From Quillaja saponaria (lineage: Eukaryota > Streptophyta > Magnoliopsida > Fabales > Quillajaceae): a DNA stretch of 64,000 nucleotides. The notes beneath the pieces were generated by a model that was not told the DNA's origin, searched no databases, and worked only from the letters and a program-made list of their open reading frames with translations. Below, piece by piece: positions 46,501 to 60,500 of this stretch; position 1 is the first letter of the stretch; every line of letters starts with the position of its first letter. The translations under genes and the position numbers were made by a program. The stretch is taken from positions 16,182,001 through 16,246,000 of the forward strand of contig CM055607.1 in the NCBI GenBank assembly GCA_029379385.1, in the 5' to 3' direction.

Positions 46501-48365
46501 AATATAGGAAATTTAGAAATGCAAAACTGCATCATGCAACTACAGGGTGGTGGGGGTTGGAAAGAGACATCTATGAATAGCTTTAACATTGCCACAATAT
46601 ATACCATGTCACCTTATTCTATCCAAGGATCAAAAATTCGTGTCGATTCGCCCGAAATGGGCGAATTGATTAGGTTTCCACACAAAGGGAAACGAAACTC
46701 ACATGTAGAAACGAACGATCCTATATAGATTCAGTAGAAACGTAGTTGGTTTCCACTGGAAACGGATCGAAACAGAACACTGGGCAGGAATTTTTCAGAT
46801 CTGAATTTCTGAAGGTACAAAAATGGAGAGAAAAAGTAAAAGGAAAGAATCAAAGCAGTGGAACTAGAAAAATTTGAAAGAATCAGCCTCTGTGCTGATA
46901 ACAGAAGACATAGAAAAAAAGTTAAGGAAGCTTATCTGAGGAAGAGGATAAGGAGGAGTTCGGATCTGAGATTGAATCTGATGGGCAGAGCCAAATTTTC
47001 TCTCAGCAGTCAGCAGGTGTAGAATCTTGATGAGAGTCTTATGCTGGGAGTTCTTTTCTCCAGTAGATCTTGTTCTTCTTCTTTTTTTTTTTTTTTTTTT
47101 TTTTTCTCTAACCTACTTTACCGTGGCCTTTTCTTTTCTTCTCTTTTTCAGTCAAGGCCTGTTAGATAAAATAAAAAAGTCAGCGAGGGAAGTCTTTTTT
47201 AAAAAAAAATTATGTTACTTGTTAGTTGGATAAATAATTTTTTTTGGTTGAATTAGGAAAATAATTTTAAAGTAAGCTTTTATAAGGTCATTAACCTATT
47301 AAATTATTATCTATGAATTAGTTTTTTTATCAATTTAATTTATTTAAATTTTCTTTTAGTGTAAGCTGTATATGTTTTATAGTAAAAAAAAAAAAAAAAA
47401 AAAAGACTTCATATGCTAATGTTGAATGTGATTGTAATTTGATCTTTTATTTCAATTGGTATACTATATTCAGACTTTTATCTTAATATATATTTATCAA
47501 TATTCTATATACTAAATTAATCATAATAGATATTTAAAATTATTATAATCTATATTTTATTATATGTTTTTATGAGTTTCCAAAAAAATTACCGTTTTCA
47601 CGTCGTTTCCATATGTTTCCCAAATCATTTCCATTTCCTGGACTTATCGAAACGGTATCTCGAAACGAATTTTAATTCCTTGATTCTATCATCTTTACTT
47701 CAAAATAGTCCTCACAAATTTTGCATGTTTACTTCATTCTCAACAACATTTAGATTGGATATCCCAAAGAAAGGAATTTCCATTAAATGAACTACATCAA
47801 CTAAAGTATAATCTTGACCCCAAGATGAATGAAAAATGAAATGAAATGAATAATTCAAAGAGCAGAGGAAAAATAAATAGAACAAGTCATTACAGAAAAC
47901 ATGGAATTTAGTGTCATACATGGCTGAAAAGATAAATTATAAGTTTTCTGAAAACATTTTCCTTCCTATCTTTTCAACATTTTTGTTTTCTTTCTGAGTA
48001 CTTAAAATCATTGAAACTCTGGCAAGGAACATGTAAATATAGGTAAATATAAATATATATCTCTTTGGAACATTAGTTTCATTAGATTGGAGTTATTACA
48101 TTATTCCTTGGTCCTAAATCATATCCTCACGCATTTCTTGCATTATTCTTAAGACTTACATAAAGTTGAAATAATGTAATAGGAAACCAAAAGTTTTGTT
48201 GTCGTAACAATGGTTCAAAAGTAGTAAAAAGTAAGTTGTTACTTGAAGTAATCAATGAACTTACTAGGTCAAACCTACGCCTGCATTTATCAAAACTGGA
48301 ATTGTTCCCAGGAACTACTTTGCCGTTAGGAAGATGCTGATCACCCCTTGGAAAATCAATCCATT
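43570..48365 (-). CDS. SBE2.1: SBE2 exons 18-22: C-terminal region
   Basis: Contains [107 protein letters not shown] and [14 protein letters not shown], ending with a short tail [10 protein letters not shown] and TGA at 43,570-43,572. The tail lacks the long acidic Glu-rich end I recall in Arabidopsis SBE2 proteins. Confidence 0.9.
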
Positions 48366-51300
48366 CTGAAGACAAGAACAAGAAAGGAATAATAACCTCA
48401 ACTTCAATGAGAACCACTATATTCAGCAGAGACAATTAAAAATAGCTGAATCCAAGCAACAAACAACCTTACCAGGATGGCCAAATTCATTTCCCATGAA
48501 ATTCAAATACCCTTCCCCACCTAGTCCCATTGTAATAAGCCTGATCATTTTGTGTAGTGCTATTCCACGATCTATCAAGGGAGTAGATGGTCTCTCTAAA
48601 GCCATGAAATCATACATATCCTGAAAGAGTTCATGGATTATTAAGATATGTAGTCCAGTGATGTAAGCGACAAAAATAAAGGCTTATGATATGCGTACAA
48701 GTTTTGTTCGACTATATTGTAACATGATACTAAAATTAGTTTTGCAGCCAAAAGGCTGTGGAGAAACAGCTTAAGGAAACTAGGGATAACACAGAACAAT
48801 CTTAAGAACTACAATGAAACACTGATCTTCTACAACTGTATGTGCAATTATGCATGATTCATGAATAATTGTATGTCAAATGCAACAAGAGAAAATGCAT
48901 ATGGCATTTCATGGAGGATCTCAGCATTCAATCTGGAACCTAATTATAATCATAGCCTTGCTCTAGGATAATTCTATCATGGTAAGTGAGACGAAATATA
49001 TGCAGCAGCCTAACCACCTTGTCCATCAACCAAAATGCAATTGTCTTGTCACCAACTAATGCTTGGTCATGACTTTCCGCATAAGCAACACACTTCTCTG
49101 ACCACCTTCTGTTGGTGAGTGTTTGAATTATATCACCCATTTTCCACTCTTCATCCTTCTTCCTACATTAAGCACAGGGACATGGTAGGAGGTAAACACA
49201 GATTTACGTTAAAATATAAAATAGCAATTACATTAAGAATTTATAACGACAGCCTTGTCTTCGGAGGAGAAGTCACGGGAAGGGATTAGAGATGATTTAG
49301 GGTTTAAATATTGGTGTTTTTTACATGGATTGCAAATTGCAATTACACAATAAAATGTCAGGCAACAGAGATATACATACTGAGTCCTAATAATCACTCT
49401 GACAAACTTAGCAAAAATTACCAATTTAATTACATGAGAGAAAATTCAAACAAACAATCGCAAGTTTATTTACTCTTATACAATTTTTACAGATTTCACA
49501 ACCACTTAGCATCCTTATATATTTCAAAATAAGAATCCTTTTTAGACCTTTGAGGAAAGTCATATCAGAAGCCCTGTGCTACAACTGATCCACCGAAACT
49601 TTAATATGCATTCTAAATCTCAATGAAGCCAAAACCACACTACTTTGCATCTACTAGCATGTATTAGCTTGACGCTTATTTTTTTGTCTGCTTCTTGTTA
49701 GCTTGAATTATTTATCAATCATAGTTTAACATCATAAAAGAAAAGACAAGATAGAGATAACAAGTGACTAGAATCTAGAGCTGTGATAGAAAAAATACTT
49801 CAGAAGCTCAATCCATTTGTCAGCAATAGCCATGTGCAAGCGGTAATCAAAGCCCTACCCCGCCATCTTGTGTAAAAATGCAGAATGTTGGCATTCCACT
49901 AACCTGTAAATGAAAAGAAAAATTTCCATGACATCATAATTGTCTAGAGAAAGTGTCAACCTTTCATCCAGTCAAGCAAAATAGAGTTCAAGTTCCAGTA
50001 TCTCCATTTTTTTAATTTGTTTTAGGAACAGCATGTCCAGGTAAGGTTAATCACTATTAGAATTCAAATGAATGCAGGCATGTGATGCATTTTACATTTA
50101 ATAAATTGACTTCATAAGAATTCTTTTATGGGTCATGTCAACATGTCACCTCTTAATGAGTATCACAGTTCGTGAGTGAGGTAGGGTCATCCATCAAAGC
50201 ACCAATGTGCAATTCAAGGTATTTATTCCTTTTCCTTAGCTTTTTAACAATGCAAACCTAAGACGGCTCTAGCCAAGGCCCACTGCTCGCATTTGAACAT
50301 TCAGTCAGGCATGCATGTAATTAACCCAAAGTCACTCTTTATACCTAAATGTGTAGGTCTAAATGTTCATAAGTTGAAACCCACCAATTATGATCCCTAT
50401 TGTCAGATTAGACATACTACTATGCCATTGAAATGAATTTAACATGTAGGAAGTAATGTATTATAAACTGTAGAAGTAAGGATACTTGAGACGACTTTTG
50501 GATAGGAAAACATACATCTTCACCAATTGAAACAGCCTCTGGAAAGAGTCCATGAATGACATCATTAACCAGCATCAGGTAAACCACAGCATCAACATCA
50601 GTTGCGAATCCAAAGTACTCATTGTAATTTCCAGTAAAAGCCACCTACATAAAGCAAAAGTAAGGAACAACCAAAAAAAGATTATAAGAATGAAAGAAGC
50701 TTATCTAAATTGCTACAGTACAAAATGAAAAGTAGGGATGTCGGATAACAAGATGCACCTAATACAGTAGAATCTGTCAACAGAAATGATCTACAAGTAG
50801 AATGAATGGGTTGGAGTATTGATTTCTAGTTGTGTTTTTGAGAATGTTAAAATGATCAATGTCATGAAAAGAATTTAAATGTAAATCAGGATAACTAAAA
50901 GCAACGAAAATTTGATAGCAGCAGTGATAAGCTCTCTCTATCTCTCTTTCCTAAGAATATAAATCTTTTTAGGAGGAAGAATGTACAGAAAATGAGAACA
51001 AGGAGTCCTCCTATCAAAAAGAAAAAAGGGCAACTAAAAGGAAAGAGCTAAAAAAAAGTGCTCATCAATCACGTTGCAAGTCAGCCAAAACATCCCGGAA
51101 AGCACCAGCTACAGAACACGAGAGTGAAGCCAAAAAACAACCTGGTCACAGATAAGCAAAGGAAGGTGGACCACCTGAAAAATCTCTGAATTATGCTCCA
51201 GCCAAACACCCTAGAGCACAGATAAAAAGCCATTGCCAAAAACACTTAACATACTAATTTCTCCCAAAACGACAGAACTGGAGACACAATATTTCATGAA

Positions 51301-51536
51301 GAGATCTTGGACAAACCCCAAGGGACCCATAAACATTAAAGAACCTAGAAGAGTAGCTCTTAAAGGGTGAGGTCTGCTTGGGGTTTAAAAAAGTGAGTTC
51401 AGGGGCCGTGATGTGCAACTGTTACAACAGTAACAACCCCGGAGGAGAGAATAAGCACGAGAAAGGGGAAAACAAAAGCCGCTTGCCTCAAATTTCAACA
51501 CTTTCAATTATCTCAAATCTGATTTGTTTGTGTGCA

Positions 51537-51581
<45 letters not shown>

Positions 51582-54500
51582 CTTCCAAGACGTTTCTCCT
51601 ACTAAAAGGAATAGGACTTGGCTACTCTTTTTCAAATAAGGGAACCAAGTAACGATGATTGAAAGCCAACAAAAGACACCTGTCACCTAGGATTTCAAAA
51701 TACCAAATAATACAATTTTGGAACATTCTAAAATTAGATATCTTCCTTTTTCACATAAAATAACACTAAATCAAAATACTCAACCTAAAAATCCAATTCA
51801 ACCCTAGAATACTAATAGCTTGATTTTCAAAAATTATACGATAAAAGGAATAGGACTTGGCTACCATTTTTCAAATAAGGCAACCAAGTAATGTAGCTTG
51901 AAAGCCCACAAAAAACGGCTGTCGCCTAGGATTTCAAAATACCAAATAATATAATTTTGGAACATTCTAAAATTAGAGATCTCTGTTTTAAATATTAAAA
52001 TGCCACTAACTCATAATTAAATATTAAATACCACTAACTCATAATCAAAATACTCATCCTAAAAACCCAATTCAACCCTAGACTAATAATAGCTTCATTT
52101 TCAAAATTATATGAAAATTATCTCAATAGGACATTAAACATAAGCCCCGCAGATTTCACTTGAATTTGCCAGTTCGGTATATATTCAATTGGATCATCCT
52201 TTCCAGGATGTTACCTCCCCCTCCCTCTCCCCCTAACCAGTAGTGAATGTAATCAATCCGTCATACCACACAGAGAATATTTTATATTTTATATTTTATA
52301 AACCAATTAGAAATTACCTGCAACCCATGGTGAGTGTACATCATAGATGTGACCCCATCAAATCGAAACCCATCAAACTTGTATTCTTCCAACCACCATC
52401 TTGCGTTTGAGAGAAGAAACCTTAGTACCTTAATTGAAGATTAGAAACCAGTCATCATTAACTCATAGATAAAGAATAAATTATCATAATACTATCACTG
52501 AAATTAATCTAAAAATAACATACTTCCCAGCTTCCATAGTTAAAAAGGCGAGAATCCCACATCCAGTGATAACCCCGTGACCCCGAATGGAAGTATTGAC
52601 CATCAGCTCCATCAAACATGTTCAGCCCATCTAACGTATTATTGGACGAGTGGCTACATCAATTTGACAATGGAAATCAGATCTAACATTCATTGAAGTG
52701 GAAAGACTACAGATATAATAATAATCATGTAATGATAATTAAAAAATATGGAATATAGGAAAGCGACAACATAATGAGCCTGTAATGTTTCCAGCAGAAA
52801 AAGATAAATTGCACCCAGAAAATCCAACCATTACCTGTGCACAATATCCATGAGAACAAGCAGACCCAGTTCATGGGCTTTATCTATCAGAGACTTGAGA
52901 TCATCAGGATTTCCACAACGGCTGCTAGGTGCAAAAAAGTTTGTGACATGGTACCTGTGGCACATGGAATTACATATGACCATTTATATTAATTTTAATA
53001 AAACAACTTGAAGTTGTTAGAATCATGGTGGAACCATGGAAGCATATTGGTTCAACAGAAAAAGGCGAAGGAGCACATTCAGAGTGTTTAAGTAAAAGTT
53101 ACCCAAAGCTAGCATAATATGAATGCTCTTGGATAGCCATGATTTGAACAGCATTATAGCCAAGTCTTTTAATGCGGGGTAGCACATCATCTCTAAAATT
53201 AGCATATGTGTTTATTATTGGCTCCTGCACATTAAAGTTGATAAAATTAAGGAATAGATAAAGAAACTTAACCCTAAAGCACTACATGTAATATAAAGCA
53301 AGGACTATGATGAATTACATGAATCACTATTCCCAACTTGGTTCATACACTTCCAACAATGAGCAAAAAGTTTTATGTGAACAATACTCCAAAATCATCC
53401 CCAATCCCCAACCATAAAAAGATAGAAACTAATAGTAGTAGTAGTAACAACTGAAGATTCTATCTTGAGAGTGAGAATAATAAAGTTTGCATTGAGCAAT
53501 TGAGCAATTGAGCAATTATGAAGCTAAGCAAGGAAGAGAGATCCTTAATATCATGGTCATATATTATAATGCTTTTCAGAACTTCAAAAGTAACTCTTCA
53601 AAATAACTTCAAATCTAAGATGAAGATTAAAGAAGAGATTTCTACAAGTTGCCATTTGCAGTAAAATTCCCAGAAGATTTCCTTGTCTAATATTCAACAA
53701 ATCAGAAGAGAGGATCATCTCTTCCACAGTTGAAGCCTGCCCTTGTTCTAGAGGTTGTCCACCAACCTACTAATTTATTCCTTCCTTCCAACGCCATTTC
53801 ACTGCACTCATCCAAATCTCAAACCGACCTAAACAACAAGCTTCTCTACGCTTTTCGACTACTGACAATAGCTAGCAAGGCGTGAAGTGATATCAAAGGC
53901 TGAGTGTTCCAATTCTTTCCTTTGATCTTTGTGGGGTCATTGTTCTTCAGTCCCTTCCCTGATCTAAAGTTAGTTACCAAAAATATGGGTCACCATGATG
54001 ATCTGGATAGCGAACCACAATGATCTGGAACGAAAAAATTATGCAATCTGACGACACACGCGATCCGGAAAGGTACACAGGGGTTCCAACGTTCCTGGTA
54101 ATTATGGTCCTCTTAATGATACAATGTTGTTTCATATTGTGGCATTATTGCTTAATCATCAATCGAAACTTTTCAATGTGATCCAAAGAAGTTGCATTAT
54201 TTGTTATCAAATATACCTTTGAGAAGTTAAAAGTGTTTTTAGAAAAGCATTTTACCTAACTTTTAAGACAGTTAATTGGTATTTTATGGGGTCCTCGATA
54301 ATATAGCATTCAAGAATCATAAATATTATAGCATTCAAGAATCCGAGATAAATAAAAAGAATATAAACTGATACATGTTAGAGCGATAAATTGAACATAC
54401 AGAAACCCGCACTTGAAATTCAGTTATCCACAGCAACATATTAGAAAAGAGGGGATGCTCACTGGACTACTCATTCCAACATGTGCCTCATAAATCCTAA

Positions 54501-57500
54501 GTGACTTTGGTCTCTTTGGCTGTGGATGTTTAAACACATACTTTCCCTGGAAAAAGAAGTACAAGATTGCCATTAACCACATAGACGTATGGCAGAACAA
54601 TTGAGCATAGTCAGATAATAAAAGACAGATTACTTTTAATTTTCCACATGAAGGATATAATGATATTAAAGGAACCATCACTTGCTATTTTGATTTTAAC
54701 AAGAGCATGCAGAGACACTAGCAGTTGCAAAGACACTAGCAATACTTCCACACGAACTTAACTATTCTGAAAAAGTTGGAAATTACTCTCTATCATATTG
54801 CCAAACTTTATTAGATACTGCATTGTCTCTCTACCTGAATCCAAAACTCATCTTCTGTTGACATGTAAAAGTAAAAACACTTCAATGGATTTATCACCGT
54901 GAAATTATGAATATATAGCTTTGTATCGTGAATTCTTCACTAAACACCCATAGAAGGAAGAAATGCAAAACCGTACCTCCTCTGGTGGATCATAGTATAT
55001 ACCATCGTATGGAATTTCACCCGGAGCTTGTACAGAAAACTTGATCCAAGCAGGAATTGAATCCTTGATGCCAGATGGAGTGTTCATGCGGATCTAGAAT
55101 TCCATATTAAAGATACATTAACTGACAGGAAGACCTAACCGGTTTTCTTTTCAAAACATTTAGAAAGGTTAACATGTAGGATATATAATTAACATATTCT
55201 GTATATCGGCTAGTTGTGTATATACCGAGGAAAAATTAATCCATGAGCAATTTAATTTGAACTCTTTAAACTTGTTTTAACTTTTAATAATAATAAAAAA
55301 TAAAAAAGCAAGCAGATAAAACACTACAAACAATTGACAAAATGATTTTAAGAAATTAATTTAAATTGTCTTAATGTTGCAGAACCTGTAGTCGATATGT
55401 TCTAAGAAATATGAATATGGTGAAGTACAACATGAAGAAATATTAGAAAAAACATGTTGAGAAGGCTTTTAGTAAGGAACCACGCCCTTTGACTCATTTT
55501 CTCCATGATGCTAACAGTGTTATAAAATTTGAGGACGTTATCATATACCATAGCTTTTTTATATGGTTTCCAAAATAAACTCAATCTATTCCTCTGCGGG
55601 TGTATAGCATTTTTATACGGTTTCCAAAATAAAATCAATCTATTCCTCTGCGGGTGTATAGCATTTTTATACGGTTTCCAAAATAAAATCAATCTATTCC
55701 TCTGCAGGTGTATAGCAATTAGGTTGTTCCATAAAAACGAGAAAAATAAAATGGCACAAACATTAGCAATGCTAGCTTTCCTAATAAGAGGACAATTTGG
55801 AGACGCATGATTCACTTGCGGCTCTTATAATGGTTAGCATCCTGATGTAGCTTCATCAATTTCTTTCATGACTAAAATTGTAGAAAACATACAAACTTTA
55901 TACGACTCCACAACCAAAATCAATACTCAAAAAATCTTCATTATAAATTGTACACAATATATAATTATGTAAAAGTCAATACTCAGAACTGCCAGAGAAA
56001 ACAGAAGCATAACTTACTTTTTGGTCAAAAGTAAAGCTTCAGATGAAGAACACTAGTTTCAAGAAATGGATCACTCAAATAAGCAGCATAAAGACACTGT
56101 ATTTGGGATAAATGTTACCTTTACTCTAGAACCATGAGGAATTGGGGGTGAACCGTCGGCATTGTTTGGCAAAAAGATCTCCCAGACACCAAACTCATTC
56201 TGTTCAAATACAATAATAAATTTTCAGGGATGCTTAAATGCTCAATATATATAATAAAGACATAAATATTAAAACAAGAGAAACAGTAACTGCCATCAGT
56301 GCATACGAGTAAAAATGGTTTCTTTTATCCAGGAGCAATGTGATCTGTTAAAGTGCAGCCATCACAAGATGGTGTGATGTCTGTTTAAAAGAAAATGGTA
56401 CCCTTTTTCAGCATTTTAATACATATTAAGAAATGATAATATTTGGCCAAAGATAAGGGTCAGAAATGCATGGGAACCATGCAAAGTCCCATAAAAGAAT
56501 GTTCCATTTGAGCAAGTTGAGCATATTCTCTTGGCCTAGAAGAATCTTGGAAGATAACAACAGCAATCCCTTGTTATAACCCTTGTTTAATTTTTGGGGG
56601 TGGGGGGTTGTTTTGCAATAAATTTTCATGTAAAGGAGAAATGACAACTTAAGCACATGGGCAATGCAGAAAAGTGCGTCTAAAGAACTATAGTCCTGTT
56701 AGCTATAACCTATAGTGTATATTTCGAGATATTAAAAATTCAAGACATTAAGAAATGGAGATTCTGTCAAAAAGTAAAACCAGTCAAAAGCTCATCTAAG
56801 AATATGCTAATCTCTGAATTAGACATTATCAGACTGCTAGCACAACTTGAGAAAGAAGAGCACTTTACTCATCACACAGGATATATCTCAATGTTTGTAC
56901 CTTGTAAATCTGCTTTAAGCTCAGCATAAATTAAAAACAATATAGCAGGATCTGACCGTGAGTCAGAGCAGCTTAAGTTGAAGTCTAGATGTTCACTTTT
57001 GACCTAGGGAGAGTCAGGGATGATCCCAGGAGTCAATCAGCCATGGAGGTGAAGCAGTTGACATCTCTTCAACCATCCAAGGCTAAATATGTAGGGGATG
57101 TGGAGTAGGGGGTGTGGAGTAGGGGATGTTCAGATAATTAGCAGGAAAGAAATAGAAACTACCAGATCTACAGTATAAAACAAAGCTGAGTACTTTCTCA
57201 GATAAGCATCATCCTAGAGTTCAAAATTTACAAAAGCCTAGAAAAAGTTGCATACCCGGGTCATTATATCTGCATTTGGATTCCAATTGTTGAAGTCTCC
57301 AATTAATGCTGCTGACTGAAATTTCATTCAAGTACCAGAATGAAGACATAACAAAGAAAATACTCAGACAAATTAATCCCTCCAACTTTTATATGAAAGC
57401 AAAAATCTTGAAATACAACAACTATGAAACACCATTAATGGCTGAATCTTTCTTTATTCGACTTTTGTTATTCTTCTTGAAAAGTTTACATTCAATATAA

Positions 57501-60500
57501 TCAGAGTTGTTGGATTACCACTTGTCTCAATGACTTAAGGTGATAAGAATCAGACAGCTGCCTATCAAGCTTAACACAGAGTAACATGTGGGCCACTGGA
57601 ACAAATAGCATAACAAACAGAAACCACAAAAATAGATATAACACTCAAATAAATTGTTAAAAGTTTAAATCAGCTTCTTGTTTGAATAACCATGCTTTGC
57701 CATGTTCAATATCCGATTGTACCAAAAACTGAAGCTGATACGAAATAAACTGAACACTGTATATCAAGCTCTTTCTTTTTTGGGCCAAAGGTGCACAAAT
57801 ATAGATATAACAATGAAATAAATTGTTAAAAGTCAGATAACAAGATTTAAGTCAGCTTCTTGTTTGAATAACCATGCTTTGCCAAGTTCAATAACTGATT
57901 GTATCAAAAACTGAAGCTGATACGAAATAGACTGAACACTGTGTATCAAGCTCTTTCTTTTTTGGGCCAAAGATGCTTATTTCAACCTTAAAACACGCTA
58001 ACATGATCAAATCCAAAATAGGCAAACACAATAGCATTTGAATCATTGCAGTCATCCATAATACAAATCCACCACATTGATTTACGTTATAGACATAAAG
58101 CCTTATTCTAATATGCTCATCCAAATGGCAAAACAATTGTAACAAAGTTTCTAGTTTCAAGCTGTAATACTAATAACTAAGCCAGCATGAATTTCATTTA
58201 GATTTCACCAATTACCTACACTGCCAAATCATTTTTCACCAACCTCATTGGTTCATTCCATATATGAGTAAATAGATTAAACCTAAATTTAACCCCAAAA
58301 AATTAAAAAAGAGAATGCATTCATAGCCAGTAAAATAAGTTATAATGCATGTCTGCAACTATTAGCCCTAAAAGCGGATATCTCCATTCTGGCAACTTGC
58401 AAATAGCCAAAACAGGAAAAAAAATTCCTGTAACCAATGCCACCCCTACCATAGGGACCAAGGATGGTAAAATCAATCTCGTCCAGTAACGCTGATTCGG
58501 TTTAGGCAGTGGTATGATGAGACTTGAGCAAACTGGATCAAACTTAAGCTATTGCCAAAAATATTAATCACAGACAATGTGGGTCCCAAATTCCTACTTC
58601 CATTTATCATAGCTAACTAATAGTCCGATGCATAGTTTCATATAGAGAAACCTGAAGGAACAATTATGCATTGGTGTTTCTTCACACTGTATTATTTTAA
58701 CTAGTATGTTATTGTATTTGACATTCACTTCGTATTAAGACTACAGCAGAAGAGAGAATACTATATTTCACATACAATTAGCACCTTGTCATCAATACCA
58801 TAATTTCTTCCTTCCTCAGAGAATAAGCAATATAAAAACAACAAGCCTTTCCCAAATCACTGGGGTCGGGTACATGGACCTCATAAAAGTAATTGGTATC
58901 CTCCATATAAATTATTTTCCTCCATTCATTCTTGTCCATGGCTATGTTCTCTTCCAAGCAATATACCATCCAACATCAACTTTCCAAACTGTATATTATT
59001 CCTTACATAATAGTTATTTTGAATTTTGTATTGCCATAAGAAAATGGTGTTTTTCTAGGGAGTGGACTGAAAAGATGTGGAGAGAGATCACTGCTCCACA
59101 AAATTAACAAGTTAACAACTGTATCTACAACCAAATTAAATTTCTCCTTTCCAAGAAAATACGGCTTTTGCAAAAGAAACAGAAAGAAAAAAACTTCCTC
59201 ATATCGGAATTGAGACATACCGTAGCTCCAGGTGCCCATTCTCTATAAGTAATACCTGAATCACTGGAAAGCCAGTTTAGATTATTATCAGGCACCAGCA
59301 AAGATCCATTCATGAAGCATTTTCAAAGATACATAACTTGAGTAAACAAAATAAGAGGTGTAATTATTTAGGAAGCACACATTCATTTGAAAAGGTGTAT
59401 AAACAATAAATTTAACAAAACAAAATAGAGATGTGTGGGAACTAGTCATAGATAATGTGAAGACACATATAACATTCGAGTTTTTTTCACATAGAATAGA
59501 TTCCACTTATGTGTTAGGTACTTTGTGAAGCCTAAAGATTTCCAGAAAAGGACAGTAGTGTTTGAGATATACATGAAGGAATAAATAGAAAGGTAAGATA
59601 CAATATAAAATGTTGTAATTAGATCATAGACGATACAGTACTAGTATCTTGATAACATTTATAAAACAATAGAGTATAGACAGAAGAAAACAAGATTACT
59701 TTGAAAAATAACAAATACAGAATTCTGCAAAGAATTATAGAGAAGTATAATTTTTGCACTGACCATAGAGCATGCAGTATTGAAACAAATAACTCAAAAA
59801 GAAACTACTTTGACTTTAAATAGGTATACAACTTCCAAAACCATATAACTATTGCTTGAATTTTGACCCTTGTGTAGAGGCTTGGCACTAAGTTGCAGGA
59901 AAAGGAACCACTTTCAAGATGATAAGCTGAAATATTTTCCCTGCCATCTCAGGAGCCAAAACCATAAGGACATGATCACATTAGAACCAGTTACAGCAAG
60001 CTTCTAGTTCAAGGGGTTGACTATATTCATAATTTGTTTCAGTGTTGTATCAACCTGTAGGTTTTTCATTTTTATTTGTTTCTTTTCTTCTTTGCAACAA
60101 GAATTAGACCAATAAGGTGAAAGAAAAACTATACACCTAAGAAATATCATGTGACATTCACAGTTCCTTCCATTTAAGTTTTCTTTGTTTTGGCAGTGGC
60201 TTTGAGGAGAATTTCGAGTGCCACTAACTTTATTGGTTATTGTTCCTACATTTGTAGAAATCACCCGGGGGTATGTTGATTACTTTCTCTCACTCTCAAA
60301 ATGTGATTTTTCCAATGGAAAGTGATATGTCTTTTATGCCTAATCTGATATGAATTTCTCTGCATTTGAAAAAATAATATTGGCTGTTTCAAGAGATAAC
60401 CCTTTTGGAGACTGGTTCGTTCTTGTGTTTCATGGTGTTTATAGTTTCAGAGGCACAATGGAGTTTTTACACCTTCAGTGGGTAAAATAGTCTTTCAGCA

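Noticed and set aside
55402..55815. 137-codon frame with three repeated blocks
   Set aside because: By-product of a 54-bp intronic minisatellite; SBE2 intron 7.
53500..57130. CRISPR-like or regularly spaced repeats
   Set aside because: Repeats are direct tandem units without spacers, in introns of a plant gene.
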